Origin: Burkholderiaceae bacterium | GTDB lineage: Bacteria; Pseudomonadota; Gammaproteobacteria; Burkholderiales; Burkholderiaceae_B | Assembly: GCA_021208885.1 (NCBI GenBank) | Contig: JAJOJF010000012.1 | Location: 1 to 64,000 of the forward strand | DNA length: 64,000 bases | Reading direction: 5' to 3' | Notes under the pieces: model-generated | Seen by the model: the letters and a program-made list of their open reading frames with translations, nothing else | Told to the model about the DNA's origin: nothing | The model's database searches: none | Translations under genes and position numbers: made by a program | Shown: positions 44,046 to 53,118 of the stretch, one piece after another | Position numbering within the stretch: position 1 is the stretch's first letter | Layout: the number at the start of each line of letters is the position of its first letter

Positions 44046-45250
44046 CAATGAGCCCCGCTCAGAGTGTTCAGCAGTTTGCAGCTTATCTGCGTGAACATGG
44101 TTTCGTGATTGGCTTGGCTGAATTACAAGCCATGCTCCAAATGGCTTTGTGGACAAAAATCGATCGTCCTGAACGGCTCCAGAAGTATTGGAGGGGCATT
44201 GCTTGTTCCTCACAGAAACAGTGGCGCCAATTCCCGGATCTTTTTGAAGCTTATTGGTTTCCTGAACGGATCAAGGGCAAGGTAAGGTCTTCGCAAAAGA
44301 AGCGCTCAGGTAAATCATTGCATGAGCTCATCCAGGAAATCCAAGGTCAAGGGCAAAGCATGCCGACCGCAGGGCAGTCTGGCACCCTCGGATTAAGCGG
44401 TGAGGGGGATGGGCCTGAGATTGCCGACAGTGAGCGTGGCCAGGGCGGGGCTAGTCGAACTGAGCCATTGACTGACAAGCCACTTGGCGAATGGTTGCCT
44501 CACGACAGTGAGCAGCTCGATCGCCTGATTGAGCCATTGCAAGCCAGGCTGCGTCGTAAATTGATTAGGCGTTATCGTCGAGGGCCGCATGCAAGCCGCA
44601 TTGACTTGCGTGAATCCATTCGCAAGGCAATGGGCACGTCTGGTGAGGTAGTTCGGTTGCAAACACGAAAGCGTCAGACCGTCATGCCAAATGTCTACAT
44701 TCTGGTCGATGTAAGCCACTCAATGGAGACCCACGCCCAGTTTTTCTTGCGGATGGCCAGGTCGTTTTGTCAGGTCATGCGCGCCAGAGCATTTGTGTTC
44801 CACACGTCACTCATCGAGGTGACTGATTTGCTTAAGCGCAATAGTGGGCGGGTACAAGAAAAGATCAATTCGGTGACGTTTGGATTTGGTGGTGGCACTC
44901 GTATCGCTAGCAACTTGCACAGGTTTATTGAGCAAGCAAAACGAGGTCCAAATGGGCAGCGAATCAGAGGCTTGGGCAGGCGGGATTTAGTGTTTGTGCT
45001 CAGTGATGGATTTGACACTGATCCGCATGACCAGTTGGCAGTTGCTGTGCAAGACCTTCGACGGTTGGGTGCAGAGCTCTACTGGCTTCACCCAACGCTT
45101 GACGTGCCGCAGTCGCGGGCAATAGAGTCGGCACAAGCGCACATTTCGGGCTTTTTGGGCATTAGCCATCTTGACAGTCTGAATGGGTTGGTTGACTTAA
45201 TCGCTAGACGTCACGGTTATGATGTAGATCAGTTTCGAGTAGCGGCGTGA
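44042..45250 (+). CDS. coxE: VWA domain protein CoxE
   Basis: 402 residues. The C-terminal half is a von Willebrand A domain with the metal-ion site DVSHS at residues 223-227 and later VLSDGFDTDP. The N-terminal half is basic and helical (PHASRIDLRESIRKAMGTSGE before the VWA part). MoxR ATPases such as CoxD work together with VWA proteins; here they act in maturation of the CODH active site. Confidence 0.94.
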   Translation: MTMSPAQSVQQFAAYLREHGFVIGLAELQAMLQMALWTKIDRPERLQKYWRGIACSSQKQWRQFPDLFEAYWFPERIKGKVRSSQKKRSGKSLHELIQEIQGQGQSMPTAGQSGTLGLSGEGDGPEIADSERGQGGASRTEPLTDKPLGEWLPHDSEQLDRLIEPLQARLRRKLIRRYRRGPHASRIDLRESIRKAMGTSGEVVRLQTRKRQTVMPNVYILVDVSHSMETHAQFFLRMARSFCQVMRARAFVFHTSLIEVTDLLKRNSGRVQEKINSVTFGFGGGTRIASNLHRFIEQAKRGPNGQRIRGLGRRDLVFVLSDGFDTDPHDQLAVAVQDLRRLGAELYWLHPTLDVPQSRAIESAQAHISGFLGISHLDSLNGLVDLIARRHGYDVDQFRVAA

Positions 45251-45322
45251 GATGCTTGTTCTGCCGCTGAAATTGACTGTTCAAGTCACACTTGAGCCTT
45301 GCGCAAATCTGGAGACACGACG

Positions 45323-46072
45323 ATGGGTTGCATATTGAAACAAGGCGGGGGTTTGTACTCTCGGATGCGGATAGGGGCCGTTTTGTTGGCAGCAGGACAG
45401 GGGAGTCGTATGGGTAACCGGCCCAAGTCGATGTTAAAGCTACACGGTGTTCCGCTGATTAATCGCCACTTGATCGCCCTCAGTGGTGCGGGTGTTGATG
45501 AGGTGGTGGTAGTTACTGGTTACTACCATGAGCAAATCGAACCACTTGTTCAGGCGTTTCCTGTGCAGATTGCGCGTAACCAGGATCCCGCGGCAGGTCA
45601 GCAAAGTTCGGTCAGGCTTGGGATTGAGACGCTTGGTGAGAAATATGACGCCGTCATCATGATGCTGTGTGATCAACCCCTAGTCAACGCCGCTGACCTC
45701 ACAGCGCTGATTGCCGCATTCAAAAAAAGATCCCACGGAGAAATTGTGATGCCAGTGGTTAATGGCAAGCGTGGCAACCCGATCGTTTTGTCTGGAAAAG
45801 CTGTCAGCGAAATCCTAGCTCTTGGGCAAAACATGTACTGTCGCAAGTACATGGACAGCCATCCTGAGCTCATCACTTTGTATGACACTGACAACGAACA
45901 TTTTATTCTTGACATCGATACACTTGAGGATATCGCCACGTTTGAACAAAAGTGGGGACACATCCTTCAGTTGCCAGAAACTGAAGCGTCCATGGTGGCA
46001 GCAGAGTTGCAGACAACGACACAAGCTGAACCTGCCTACCTCGCGCTCAGACGTCGCATGGCGGTGTCGTAG
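45323..46072 (+). CDS. MobA/MocA-like nucleotidyltransferase (molybdenum cofactor cytidylyltransferase type)
   Basis: 249 residues from the ATG at 45323, preceded by GGAGA; a start at 45365 is also possible. The NTP-binding motif is AVLLAAGQGSRMGNRPKSMLKL, followed by IMMLCDQPLV, with the metal-binding Asp-Gln. This fits the family that attaches CMP to molybdopterin; CODH uses the cytosine dinucleotide form, so the gene belongs functionally to the cluster. It lies 72 bases after coxE. A generic nucleotidyltransferase role is the alternative. Confidence 0.85.
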   Translation: MGCILKQGGGLYSRMRIGAVLLAAGQGSRMGNRPKSMLKLHGVPLINRHLIALSGAGVDEVVVVTGYYHEQIEPLVQAFPVQIARNQDPAAGQQSSVRLGIETLGEKYDAVIMMLCDQPLVNAADLTALIAAFKKRSHGEIVMPVVNGKRGNPIVLSGKAVSEILALGQNMYCRKYMDSHPELITLYDTDNEHFILDIDTLEDIATFEQKWGHILQLPETEASMVAAELQTTTQAEPAYLALRRRMAVS

Positions 46073-46765
46073 ATGGCAGGCGTTCACTGGCCAGTGCCAC
46101 TTGGGATTCATCAATTCGATCAAGCTCATGCGATTAACCCTGTTCTTGCACGCGCATTCGGTGCAATGCGGGTAACCGATCTGGCTCAAAGCGGCAAGGA
46201 GATAGGCGCGAGCGATATCTTTTATGCTAGCCATGACCAATTGCTTGCACGAGTTCAGCTGTCGGAGTTTCAAACACTGATCAGCTTTATTGCTGATTCC
46301 CTGCAAAAAACAATTGGTCAGGCGAACGCTGGCATATGGCCAGCCGGAAAAATGCGTTTGCGGTTGCAGATTGTGGGTTGCTGGTTTCAGATCCAGAACG
46401 GCATGGCCTTTCACGACGTGCATACGCATGGCAACTGCTCTTGGTCAGGTGTGTACTATGTTCAGTGTGACTCGCCGGAAAAGCGGCGCTTACATAAGAC
46501 ACTTGGTCAAATGAATGGTGTTACACGGTTCTATGGTCCTTATACGGACTGGTTAAGTGGCGCACACATGGATATCGGTAATGCCTATCTGCAAAAAAAC
46601 ACGCTTGATTTGGAGCCCGAGCCCGGCAAGCTTATTGTGTTTCCGTCCTATTTGCCGCATAAGGCCATGCCCTACGAGGGCGAACTTGATCGGATCATTG
46701 TTTCTTTTAATGCACAGGTGCATTCACCTGATGGTGATCAGGTCTTTGGCTATGACGCCACTTGA
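46073..46765 (+). CDS. Putative 2-oxoglutarate/Fe(II) oxygenase (TIGR02466-like) in the cox cluster
   Basis: 230 residues, starting directly after the preceding stop. The sequence contains GMAFHDVHTHGNCSWSGVYYV, with His117 and His119 as candidate metal ligands, and KLIVFPSYLPHKAMP with His196 in the second half followed by an Arg in ELDRIIVSFN. This matches the family TIGR02466 of putative 2OG-Fe(II) oxygenases. Such a gene is not part of the classical coxMSLDEFG set. Since the Oligotropha enzyme is reported to carry a hydroxylated arginine near its active site, this protein is a candidate modifier, but the link is inference. It ends convergently with a LysR gene. Confidence 0.75.
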   Translation: MAGVHWPVPLGIHQFDQAHAINPVLARAFGAMRVTDLAQSGKEIGASDIFYASHDQLLARVQLSEFQTLISFIADSLQKTIGQANAGIWPAGKMRLRLQIVGCWFQIQNGMAFHDVHTHGNCSWSGVYYVQCDSPEKRRLHKTLGQMNGVTRFYGPYTDWLSGAHMDIGNAYLQKNTLDLEPEPGKLIVFPSYLPHKAMPYEGELDRIIVSFNAQVHSPDGDQVFGYDAT

Positions 46766-46785
46766 TCATGCATAGACCAAGTCTG

Positions 46786-47670
46786 CTAAAAGATGGCCCT
46801 TAATTCTTTGGCTGGGGATGTTTCGCTCAATTTTGTTATGTGAGCGACTACGTTCATCGCTATGGGATCGCTTATATCTGTGAGCTGTAAAAGCTTACCG
46901 TCTTTTAAGTCTTGGAGCACAATGGATCGTGGCAACCATGCTGCGCCAGTGCCCGCAATAGCCATTTCACGTAGGCCAACTGCGAAGCTGCTTTCGCAGG
47001 CAATCAGGGCGTTGTGTTCACGAAGAACGCGTGGAACCTCCTCTGCCCAGACGACCTCTCCAAAAAAGCTGCCTGGGGGATAGGCGAGCAGTGGCAGGCT
47101 ACGTCGTTTGCCGGGCGAGTTGAATCGTTTCACGACATCACGATGCGCCACTAGGATCATTTCGTCGCTACCAAGCGTTTTTTTCAGGGACAGATGAGCG
47201 GGTATGGCACTTTTGGCGCCCTCTATTTCATAAACAATCAGCATGTCAACTTCACCCTTCAGGAACATGGCTACACAGGTATCCATGTTTTCTGAGACGA
47301 CCCGGTAATTGAGGTTCTTGATGCTCGCGGCGAGTTTTTCGAGAAAATGGGGCAGAAATGATGTCACAAGCAAACTATGTTGCGCCGCTAGCGTAAGCGT
47401 CACTCGATCCTGTGTTGATGATTGAGCTTGGTTACGGATCTGATAAATCTGGTTGACGAGCCCACGGATGGCTGCTTCATGCTCGATTGCTGTTGCAGTA
47501 AACCGGAAAGGCTTTTTGCTGCGATCGATTAGTTCGACTCCGAGCCATGTCTCGAGCGCCTGTATGCGTCGAGAAAAAGCAGGTTGTGAGGAGTTTCTGA
47601 TTGATGCTGCTGTTGTGAAGTTTTGGCAATCGACTAGCGCCAAATAATCTTCGAGCCATTTCAGTTCCAT
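46786..47670 (-). CDS. LysR family transcriptional regulator
   Basis: 294 residues. The helix-turn-helix is WLEDYLALVDCQNFTTAASIRNSSQPAFSRRIQALE at about residues 5-40, and a typical effector domain follows. The gene diverges from the desulfhydrase gene (142-base gap), which is the likely target together with the TRAP genes. It converges on the oxygenase gene with a 20-base gap, so it does not belong to the cox cluster. Confidence 0.92.
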   Translation of the reverse strand: MELKWLEDYLALVDCQNFTTAASIRNSSQPAFSRRIQALETWLGVELIDRSKKPFRFTATAIEHEAAIRGLVNQIYQIRNQAQSSTQDRVTLTLAAQHSLLVTSFLPHFLEKLAASIKNLNYRVVSENMDTCVAMFLKGEVDMLIVYEIEGAKSAIPAHLSLKKTLGSDEMILVAHRDVVKRFNSPGKRRSLPLLAYPPGSFFGEVVWAEEVPRVLREHNALIACESSFAVGLREMAIAGTGAAWLPRSIVLQDLKDGKLLQLTDISDPIAMNVVAHITKLSETSPAKELRAIF

Positions 47671-47812
47671 TGGATGTTCCGCTTGTTTGTGAACGCTGAG
47701 TGGTTATAGGAGTTTCACGTCAAATGCAAAAAACACATAATAGAAGATAAAAATAGCATTGGACTCGTGATCTTAGGGCTGTTGGAATGCATAAAAACTA
47801 TTCAGGATTCGT

Positions 47813-48829
47813 ATGAACCTCTCAAAATTCCCTAGATTACGTTGCGGTCACTGGCCAACACCTCTTGAGCCTATGACGCGTTTATCGAAGCACCTAGGTG
47901 GCCCCGAACTGTGGGTGAAGCGTGATGACTGCACCGGGTTGTCAACCGGAGGCAACAAGACAAGAAAATTAGAGTTTCTGGTCGCTGATGCCCTAGAGAA
48001 GCAAGCCGATGTGATCATTACCCAGGGAGCCACCCAGTCCAACCATGCCCGTCAGACAGCCGCGCTTTGTGCCAAGATCGGTATTGAGTGCCAAATTTTG
48101 TTGGAAGATCGCACTGGCTATGACAACTTTGATTACAAACTAAACGGCAATGTTTTGCTTGATCGGTTGCATGGGGCAAAAGTTTCCCAGCGTCCAGGTG
48201 GTGCTGATATGCAGGCGGAAATGGAGCTGCTTGCTGAGGGTATGCGCAAACAAGGGCGACGTCCCTATGTGATTCCCGGTGGTGGTTCGAACCCTGTTGG
48301 GGCACTTGGCTATGTCAATGCGGCACTTGAATTGACAACACAGCTAAATGAAATGTCTCTCGATGCAACTCATCTGGTGCTTGCAACCGGAAGCTCTGGC
48401 ACACATGCCGGGCTGATTGCAGGCTTGACCATTTTGAATAGCCCACTGAAAGTGGTCGGGTTTGGTGTGCGAGCCCCGAAAGAAAAGCAGGAACAAATGG
48501 TCTATGACTTGGCTTGTAAAACAGCTGCACTGTTGGGGCACGAGGGCATTGTTAAGCGACAGTCAGTCTTTGCTGACTGCAATTATGTGGGTCCGGGGTA
48601 CGGTTTGCCAACACCGGCAATGATTGAGGCCGTCACAATGTTGGCACAAACAGAAGGTTTGCTATTTGATCCGGTATATACAGGCAAGGGTCTGTCGGGT
48701 CTGATTGATTGGATTAGGCAGGGCAAGTTTACGGCGCACGACAAGATCATTTTCTTGCACACGGGTGGTTCGGCTGCCCTTTTTGGATACCCGGAGACGT
48801 TTGGTTTACCCGGTTACAGCGACAGTTAA
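47813..48829 (+). CDS. PLP-dependent D-cysteine desulfhydrase / L-cysteate sulfo-lyase family enzyme
   Basis: 338 residues, fold type II PLP enzyme of the ACC deaminase/D-cysteine desulfhydrase family. The presumed PLP-binding Lys49 lies in [13 protein letters not shown], the [15 protein letters not shown] phosphate/substrate block follows, and [10 protein letters not shown] and [16 protein letters not shown] are conserved further on. The sequence resembles CuyA, which removes sulfite and ammonia from L-cysteate, as much as D-cysteine desulfhydrase; the two cannot be separated by eye. A TRAP transporter follows directly and a LysR gene diverges, which supports uptake and breakdown of an organic sulfur compound such as cysteate. 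Confidence 0.85.
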   Translation: MNLSKFPRLRCGHWPTPLEPMTRLSKHLGGPELWVKRDDCTGLSTGGNKTRKLEFLVADALEKQADVIITQGATQSNHARQTAALCAKIGIECQILLEDRTGYDNFDYKLNGNVLLDRLHGAKVSQRPGGADMQAEMELLAEGMRKQGRRPYVIPGGGSNPVGALGYVNAALELTTQLNEMSLDATHLVLATGSSGTHAGLIAGLTILNSPLKVVGFGVRAPKEKQEQMVYDLACKTAALLGHEGIVKRQSVFADCNYVGPGYGLPTPAMIEAVTMLAQTEGLLFDPVYTGKGLSGLIDWIRQGKFTAHDKIIFLHTGGSAALFGYPETFGLPGYSDS

Positions 48830-48887
48830 TTAATTGTCATCACCACTGAAGTAGTACATCAGTTCCACAACTTATAAGGAGTGACGT

Positions 48888-49889
48888 ATGAAGCTCAATA
48901 TGATCAGTAAATATGCCGCTGGTGCGATGATCTGTGTCGCAGGGCTAGCCATGACGTCGGCTGTTCAGGCACAGACCACTTTACGTCTGTCAACCTATGT
49001 CAATGAAACGGACATTCGCTTTGACGGGTTTAAAAAGTTTGCTGAACTCGCGGAGCAAAAAACGGACGGACGCGTCAAGGTGCAGATTTTTCCCTCGGGG
49101 ACACTGCATGGCTGGAGCGAGGGTGTAGATGCAGTGCTAGGCGGTGTGTCGGATATTAGCTGGATTCCTGCAGACAAGCGTCTGTCATGCTATCGCGTCA
49201 CGTCGCTCTATCCGGCGCTTGTTGACCTTGAAAAACAGATTGAAATGGACACCAAGTACGCTGATCTGATGCGTCCAGAAGCCGCAAAGGCGGGTCTAGT
49301 ACCTCTGATCAACTCGAATTATTCGTACGATCAGGAATGGTGGTTCAAGGGGCCAATCGAAGATATCTCTAAACTTGATGGCAAGCTCGTGCGCTCGATT
49401 GGGCCCTTGGTATCGATGATGATCGAAACTTGGGGCGGTAAGCCGGTATTTATTGCGCCCAAGGAAGTCTATCAGTCAGCCGAGCGAGGCGTGGTTGACG
49501 GCATCAATATGGGTGTGGCGACCTATAGTTCATGGAAGCTTTGGGGTGTCATGCCCTACATGGTCAATGGAACAATGTTCTATGGCAACATCATCTACAT
49601 GATCAATAAAAAGAAGTTTGACTCATTGTCAGCCGATGATCAGAAGGCTTTGATGGCAGCAGCGACTGAGTCAGAAGTGTGGCTCAAGCCACGCTATGAG
49701 AACTGGGTTAACGAGCAGGTCGGCAATGCTGTGATGAAAGGCGGCGGCGCAGCGGTCTCGTTATCCAAAGACAAGCGCCAAGCATTGGTCAGTGATATTC
49801 AACAAAAATGGAACACCACAGTCAAGGCTGATTGCGGTGACGAGTTGAGCGCAAAAGTGCTTAGCCTATTCAAAGAATACGCTGAGTAA
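48888..49889 (+). CDS. TRAP transporter substrate-binding protein DctP
   Basis: 333 residues with a signal peptide (about residues 1-28, cleavage near VQA). The mature start TTLRLSTYVNETDIRFDGFKKFAELAEQKTDGRVKVQIFPSGTL is the DctP pattern, and RSIGPLVSMMIETWGGKPVFIAPKEVYQSAERGVVDGINMG contains the conserved Arg-to-carboxylate region. It captures the substrate in the periplasm. GGAG precedes the ATG. A hairpin follows the gene before dctQ. Confidence 0.94.
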   Translation: MKLNMISKYAAGAMICVAGLAMTSAVQAQTTLRLSTYVNETDIRFDGFKKFAELAEQKTDGRVKVQIFPSGTLHGWSEGVDAVLGGVSDISWIPADKRLSCYRVTSLYPALVDLEKQIEMDTKYADLMRPEAAKAGLVPLINSNYSYDQEWWFKGPIEDISKLDGKLVRSIGPLVSMMIETWGGKPVFIAPKEVYQSAERGVVDGINMGVATYSSWKLWGVMPYMVNGTMFYGNIIYMINKKKFDSLSADDQKALMAAATESEVWLKPRYENWVNEQVGNAVMKGGGAAVSLSKDKRQALVSDIQQKWNTTVKADCGDELSAKVLSLFKEYAE

Positions 49890-49905
49890 CAACATCCGTG
49901 TTTTG

Positions 49906-49931
49906 GAGCCCATCCTGGATGGCGGGCTCCC
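49906..49931. terminator. Hairpin between dctP and dctQ
   Basis: GGAGCCC (49906-49912) and GGGCTCC (49925-49931) form a stem, extended by an inner CATC/GATG pair, right after the binding-protein gene. No long T run follows. It probably reduces expression of the two permease genes relative to the binding protein. Confidence 0.65.
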
Positions 49932-49949
49932 ATTTGAGGGCAGGGTGAC

Positions 49950-50477
49950 ATGTTGCATCATTTGGTTCGTGGAACTGAGCGACTCACAAAATGGTTCGCC
50001 ATGCTTGGCGGCGTGATCATTCTGATTCAAATGACGTGGATTTCATATGGGGTGTTCAAACGCTATGTGCTCGGAGATCCTGATGCGTTTGTAACTGAGG
50101 CTACCGCCCTCATGCTGTTTCCTGTGGCCTTTCTCGGTTTGGCCTATGCTTTAACGGTTAACGCCTATCCGACGGTAAGTTATTTGGTTGAATCTTTGCG
50201 TGGTCGCGCCAAAAAATCGCTACTGGCGTTTAATTTGCTGATCATGGTTTTAATCGGGGCGTTTTTTTCCTATGCAGCTATCGATGCCACCATCAAGACT
50301 TATCACTCGGGTGCTGCGTCAGAAATTCTTCTTTGGCCACGCGTCTATTTCTGGCTGCCAGGTGCGTTCGCGCTGGTTTTATTTACCTGGTACGCGACAT
50401 TGAGGTTCATTCTGGTGTTGATTGCGCCAGTCGAGCCTTGTGAAGACTCAACTTGTCAGGTTGGACAATCAAAATGA
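49950..50477 (+). CDS. TRAP transporter small permease DctQ
   Basis: 175 residues with four hydrophobic segments. The start of the protein and the VFKRYVLGDPDAFVTEATALMLFPVAFLGLAYAL stretch are typical DctQ features. It pairs with DctM in the membrane. The stop overlaps the dctM start in ATGA, so the two are coupled. Confidence 0.92.
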   Translation: MLHHLVRGTERLTKWFAMLGGVIILIQMTWISYGVFKRYVLGDPDAFVTEATALMLFPVAFLGLAYALTVNAYPTVSYLVESLRGRAKKSLLAFNLLIMVLIGAFFSYAAIDATIKTYHSGAASEILLWPRVYFWLPGAFALVLFTWYATLRFILVLIAPVEPCEDSTCQVGQSK

Positions 50478-51781
50478 TGATGGAATGGTATCAAGTTGGA
50501 TTGTCCTTGATGGCACTGTTGATGCTGTTCATCTTTATAGGTTTGCCAATCCCGTTCGCGATGGCAGCGGCATCCTTGCCGTTTTTGTTGAACATACAGG
50601 GACTGTCAACCTCGCTTGTCAGCACCGAGTTAAAGCTTTGGGGTGTTTGGATTGATTACATCTTATTGTCAGTACCTTTGTTTGTCTTCTTGGGCGAGTT
50701 AATAGGACGATCAAGAATTGGTCCTGATCTGTATCGGTTTATGCACGGTGGCATCCCAGTCAGGGGGTCGGCTGCCTTTGGAAGTATTGGCGCGTGCGCA
50801 GGCTTCGGTGCTGTTTGCGGATCTTCCATGGTCGGTTCCTTGACGATTGGCGGTGTCGCTTTGCCAGAGATGATTAAACTTGGCTATGACCGCAGACTTT
50901 CAAGTGGCGTTTTGGCTGCAGGCGGAACGCTTAGTGTCTTGCTCCCGCCAAGCTTGATTCTGCTGTTTTATGGCATCGTTACTGACCAATCAATCGGCCA
51001 GTTATTTATTGCCGGTATCATTCCAGGGTTATTGTTGGCCTCACTTTTCGTGTTGGTGGTCGTGATTTGGGCCAAGCTACATCCAGCGCATGTTCCCCAA
51101 GCAGAAAAAGGTGCCAAGTGGTCAGCCCGAGATATCGCAATGACAATCGGGCCGGTTTTGTTAATCGGCGCCATTATCACGATCTCCATTTATGCTGGCA
51201 TTGCAACGCCGACTGAAGCAGCTGCAGTTGCGGCTCTAGCGACCTTGATCTTGGCGTTTTGGGTTGGAGGTTTGACCAAAGCGGCATTTCTAGATTCTTT
51301 GATGGCCACCATGCGAACCATGGGTTATCTCGGGCTGTTGCTCTCGGCCGGGGTGTTGTTTGGTTTCGTCATGAATTATTACCAGATTCCACAGCAATTC
51401 ACGAGTTTCTTTTTATCTTTTGACTTGTCACCTTATCTGGTTTTGGCGCTTGTTATTGTTTTTTACATCGTGCTGGGGATGTTCTTGGAGCCAGTGTCGA
51501 TGACATTCATTACGCTTCCCACTATCTATCCGCTAATTGCAGCCTCCGGTTTTGATCTCATTTGGTTTGGGGTTATCTACACGATCACGATGGAGATCGC
51601 TGTTTTGACTCCACCCGTCGGGTTGAATCTATTCGTGATTCAGGCAATCGGGCGCGACCATGTCTCGATTGGTGACGTTATCAAGGGTTCTTTGCCGTTT
51701 ATTGGCACCATGATCGTGCTCTTGATTGCACTGATTGCTTACCCACAGCTGGCCACCTGGTTGCCCGATTTAATGAGTTAG
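50474..51781 (+). CDS. TRAP transporter large permease DctM
   Basis: About 435 residues from the ATG at 50474; two further in-frame ATGs follow immediately and any of the three could be used. It has about 12 membrane segments; GAVCGSSMVGSLTIGGVALPEMIKLGYDRRLSSGVLAAGGTLSVLLPPSLILLFYGI is the conserved DctM region, and the ATPTEAAAVAAL block follows the middle repeat. It uses a sodium or proton gradient to import the DctP-bound compound. Confidence 0.94.
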   Translation: MMMEWYQVGLSLMALLMLFIFIGLPIPFAMAAASLPFLLNIQGLSTSLVSTELKLWGVWIDYILLSVPLFVFLGELIGRSRIGPDLYRFMHGGIPVRGSAAFGSIGACAGFGAVCGSSMVGSLTIGGVALPEMIKLGYDRRLSSGVLAAGGTLSVLLPPSLILLFYGIVTDQSIGQLFIAGIIPGLLLASLFVLVVVIWAKLHPAHVPQAEKGAKWSARDIAMTIGPVLLIGAIITISIYAGIATPTEAAAVAALATLILAFWVGGLTKAAFLDSLMATMRTMGYLGLLLSAGVLFGFVMNYYQIPQQFTSFFLSFDLSPYLVLALVIVFYIVLGMFLEPVSMTFITLPTIYPLIAASGFDLIWFGVIYTITMEIAVLTPPVGLNLFVIQAIGRDHVSIGDVIKGSLPFIGTMIVLLIALIAYPQLATWLPDLMS

Positions 51782-51931
51782 GCTTAGCCCAGAAATCCGT
51801 CTGTATGCTCGCTAGCGGTTCTCCTTGTTGGCGTATCGGTTTTTCCAGTGGTTCACAGCATAATCACACGAATAACGCTGGATTGCGGTATAACGAAGGC
51901 TTCGAAATAGATAGGGAAGTCTTTAACCCAG

Positions 51932-53092
51932 ATGGGATCTGATCTTGTTGGTGTGGTGCCCGACGTTTTAAGTCAAGCGACGATCGTGGTGGCTAGCGTG
52001 GGTACATCAGCCATCGGTGTCGACGTCGCGTTGCTGGTCACCTATGTTGTCTTAGCACTGCTTTTTTCCTTTATGTGCTCCGTGGCAGAGGCCTCGTTAT
52101 TGAGCATTACACCAGCTTACGTAGCGGGGCTGCGAGAAAAAAATCCCAAGCGTGCTGAGCTTTTGGGCCGCCTTAAAGGCGAGAAAATCGATCAATCGCT
52201 TGCCGCAATTCTGACAGTCAATACGATCGCTCATACCGTTGGTGCGATCGGAGCTGGTTCAAAAGCCACAGTCGTTTTTGGTGATGTCTGGTTTGGTGTT
52301 TTCTCGGCAGTAATGACGCTGTTAATTCTTTTCTTGTCTGAAATTGTGCCGAAGACCCTCGGTGCAGTTTACTGGCGAGAAGTTAGCGGTGTGACAGCGA
52401 TCTACGTGAACTTTCTCATCAAGGCGATGTATCCCCTGATTGTTGTGTCTGAATTGATCACTAAATGGATTTCAGGCGGTAAAAAAACAGGGGACTTTGA
52501 TCGCGAGGAGTTTGTTGCTATGGCTGGTCTGGGTCATGAAATGGGACACCTTAATGAGCGCGAGTCCGCCATCATCGGCAATTTGTTTGGATTTAAGTCC
52601 TTAAAGACCAGCGCCATTATGACGCCACGAGTGGTGGTGGCTGCAGTAAAAGCTGACATGACGGTTGACGATGCACTAGAAAGAACCAGCACCGTGCCGT
52701 TTTCTCGGCTCCCAATTTATCCGGAGACGATTGACGAGGTGTCAGGCTTTGTTTTGCGTGAAGATCTCTTGTTAGCGCAGTCGCGTGGACAAGGTATGGA
52801 CCAAGTCGATAAATTCAGGCGTGATATGGTGGCCGTGCTCGATACTTTGCCAGTGTCCAAGGTGCTGGAAACTCTCTTGCAGGAACGCCAACATATCGCC
52901 CTGGTGGTTGGAGAGTACGGCGAGACCGAAGGGATTGTTACGCTCGAAGATGTTGTTGAGACGCTGCTTGGCAGCGAAATTCTCGATGAAGGGGATCGGG
53001 TTGTTGATATGCAGCGACTGGCGCAGCAACTGAGAAAAAAACGGGCAGAGCGTATGGGTATCAAACTCGGCGAAGAGGATTCGCCGAGTTGA
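51932..53092 (+). CDS. CNNM/CorC-type membrane protein with CBS pair
   Basis: 386 residues. The N-terminal CNNM membrane region has four hydrophobic segments with FSFMCSVAEASLLSITPAYV and LSEIVPKTLGAVYW, the typical motif. A CBS pair follows (TSAIMTPRVVVAAVKADMTVDDAL and VVGEYGETEGIVTLEDVVETLLG). Unlike many family members, the CorC-HlyC domain at the C terminus is missing; the protein ends shortly after the second CBS. A role in divalent cation handling (Mg/Co) is likely but not proven. It lies 150 bases after dctM, with no clear link to it. Confidence 0.88.
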   Translation: MGSDLVGVVPDVLSQATIVVASVGTSAIGVDVALLVTYVVLALLFSFMCSVAEASLLSITPAYVAGLREKNPKRAELLGRLKGEKIDQSLAAILTVNTIAHTVGAIGAGSKATVVFGDVWFGVFSAVMTLLILFLSEIVPKTLGAVYWREVSGVTAIYVNFLIKAMYPLIVVSELITKWISGGKKTGDFDREEFVAMAGLGHEMGHLNERESAIIGNLFGFKSLKTSAIMTPRVVVAAVKADMTVDDALERTSTVPFSRLPIYPETIDEVSGFVLREDLLLAQSRGQGMDQVDKFRRDMVAVLDTLPVSKVLETLLQERQHIALVVGEYGETEGIVTLEDVVETLLGSEILDEGDRVVDMQRLAQQLRKKRAERMGIKLGEEDSPS

Positions 53093-53118
53093 TGGATTGA
53101 GTTGTAGCTTATATTTGA

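Noticed and set aside
45815..46429. 204-codon antisense frame over the MobA-like and oxygenase genes
   Set aside because: It covers parts of two well-supported genes on the other strand and shows no family resemblance.
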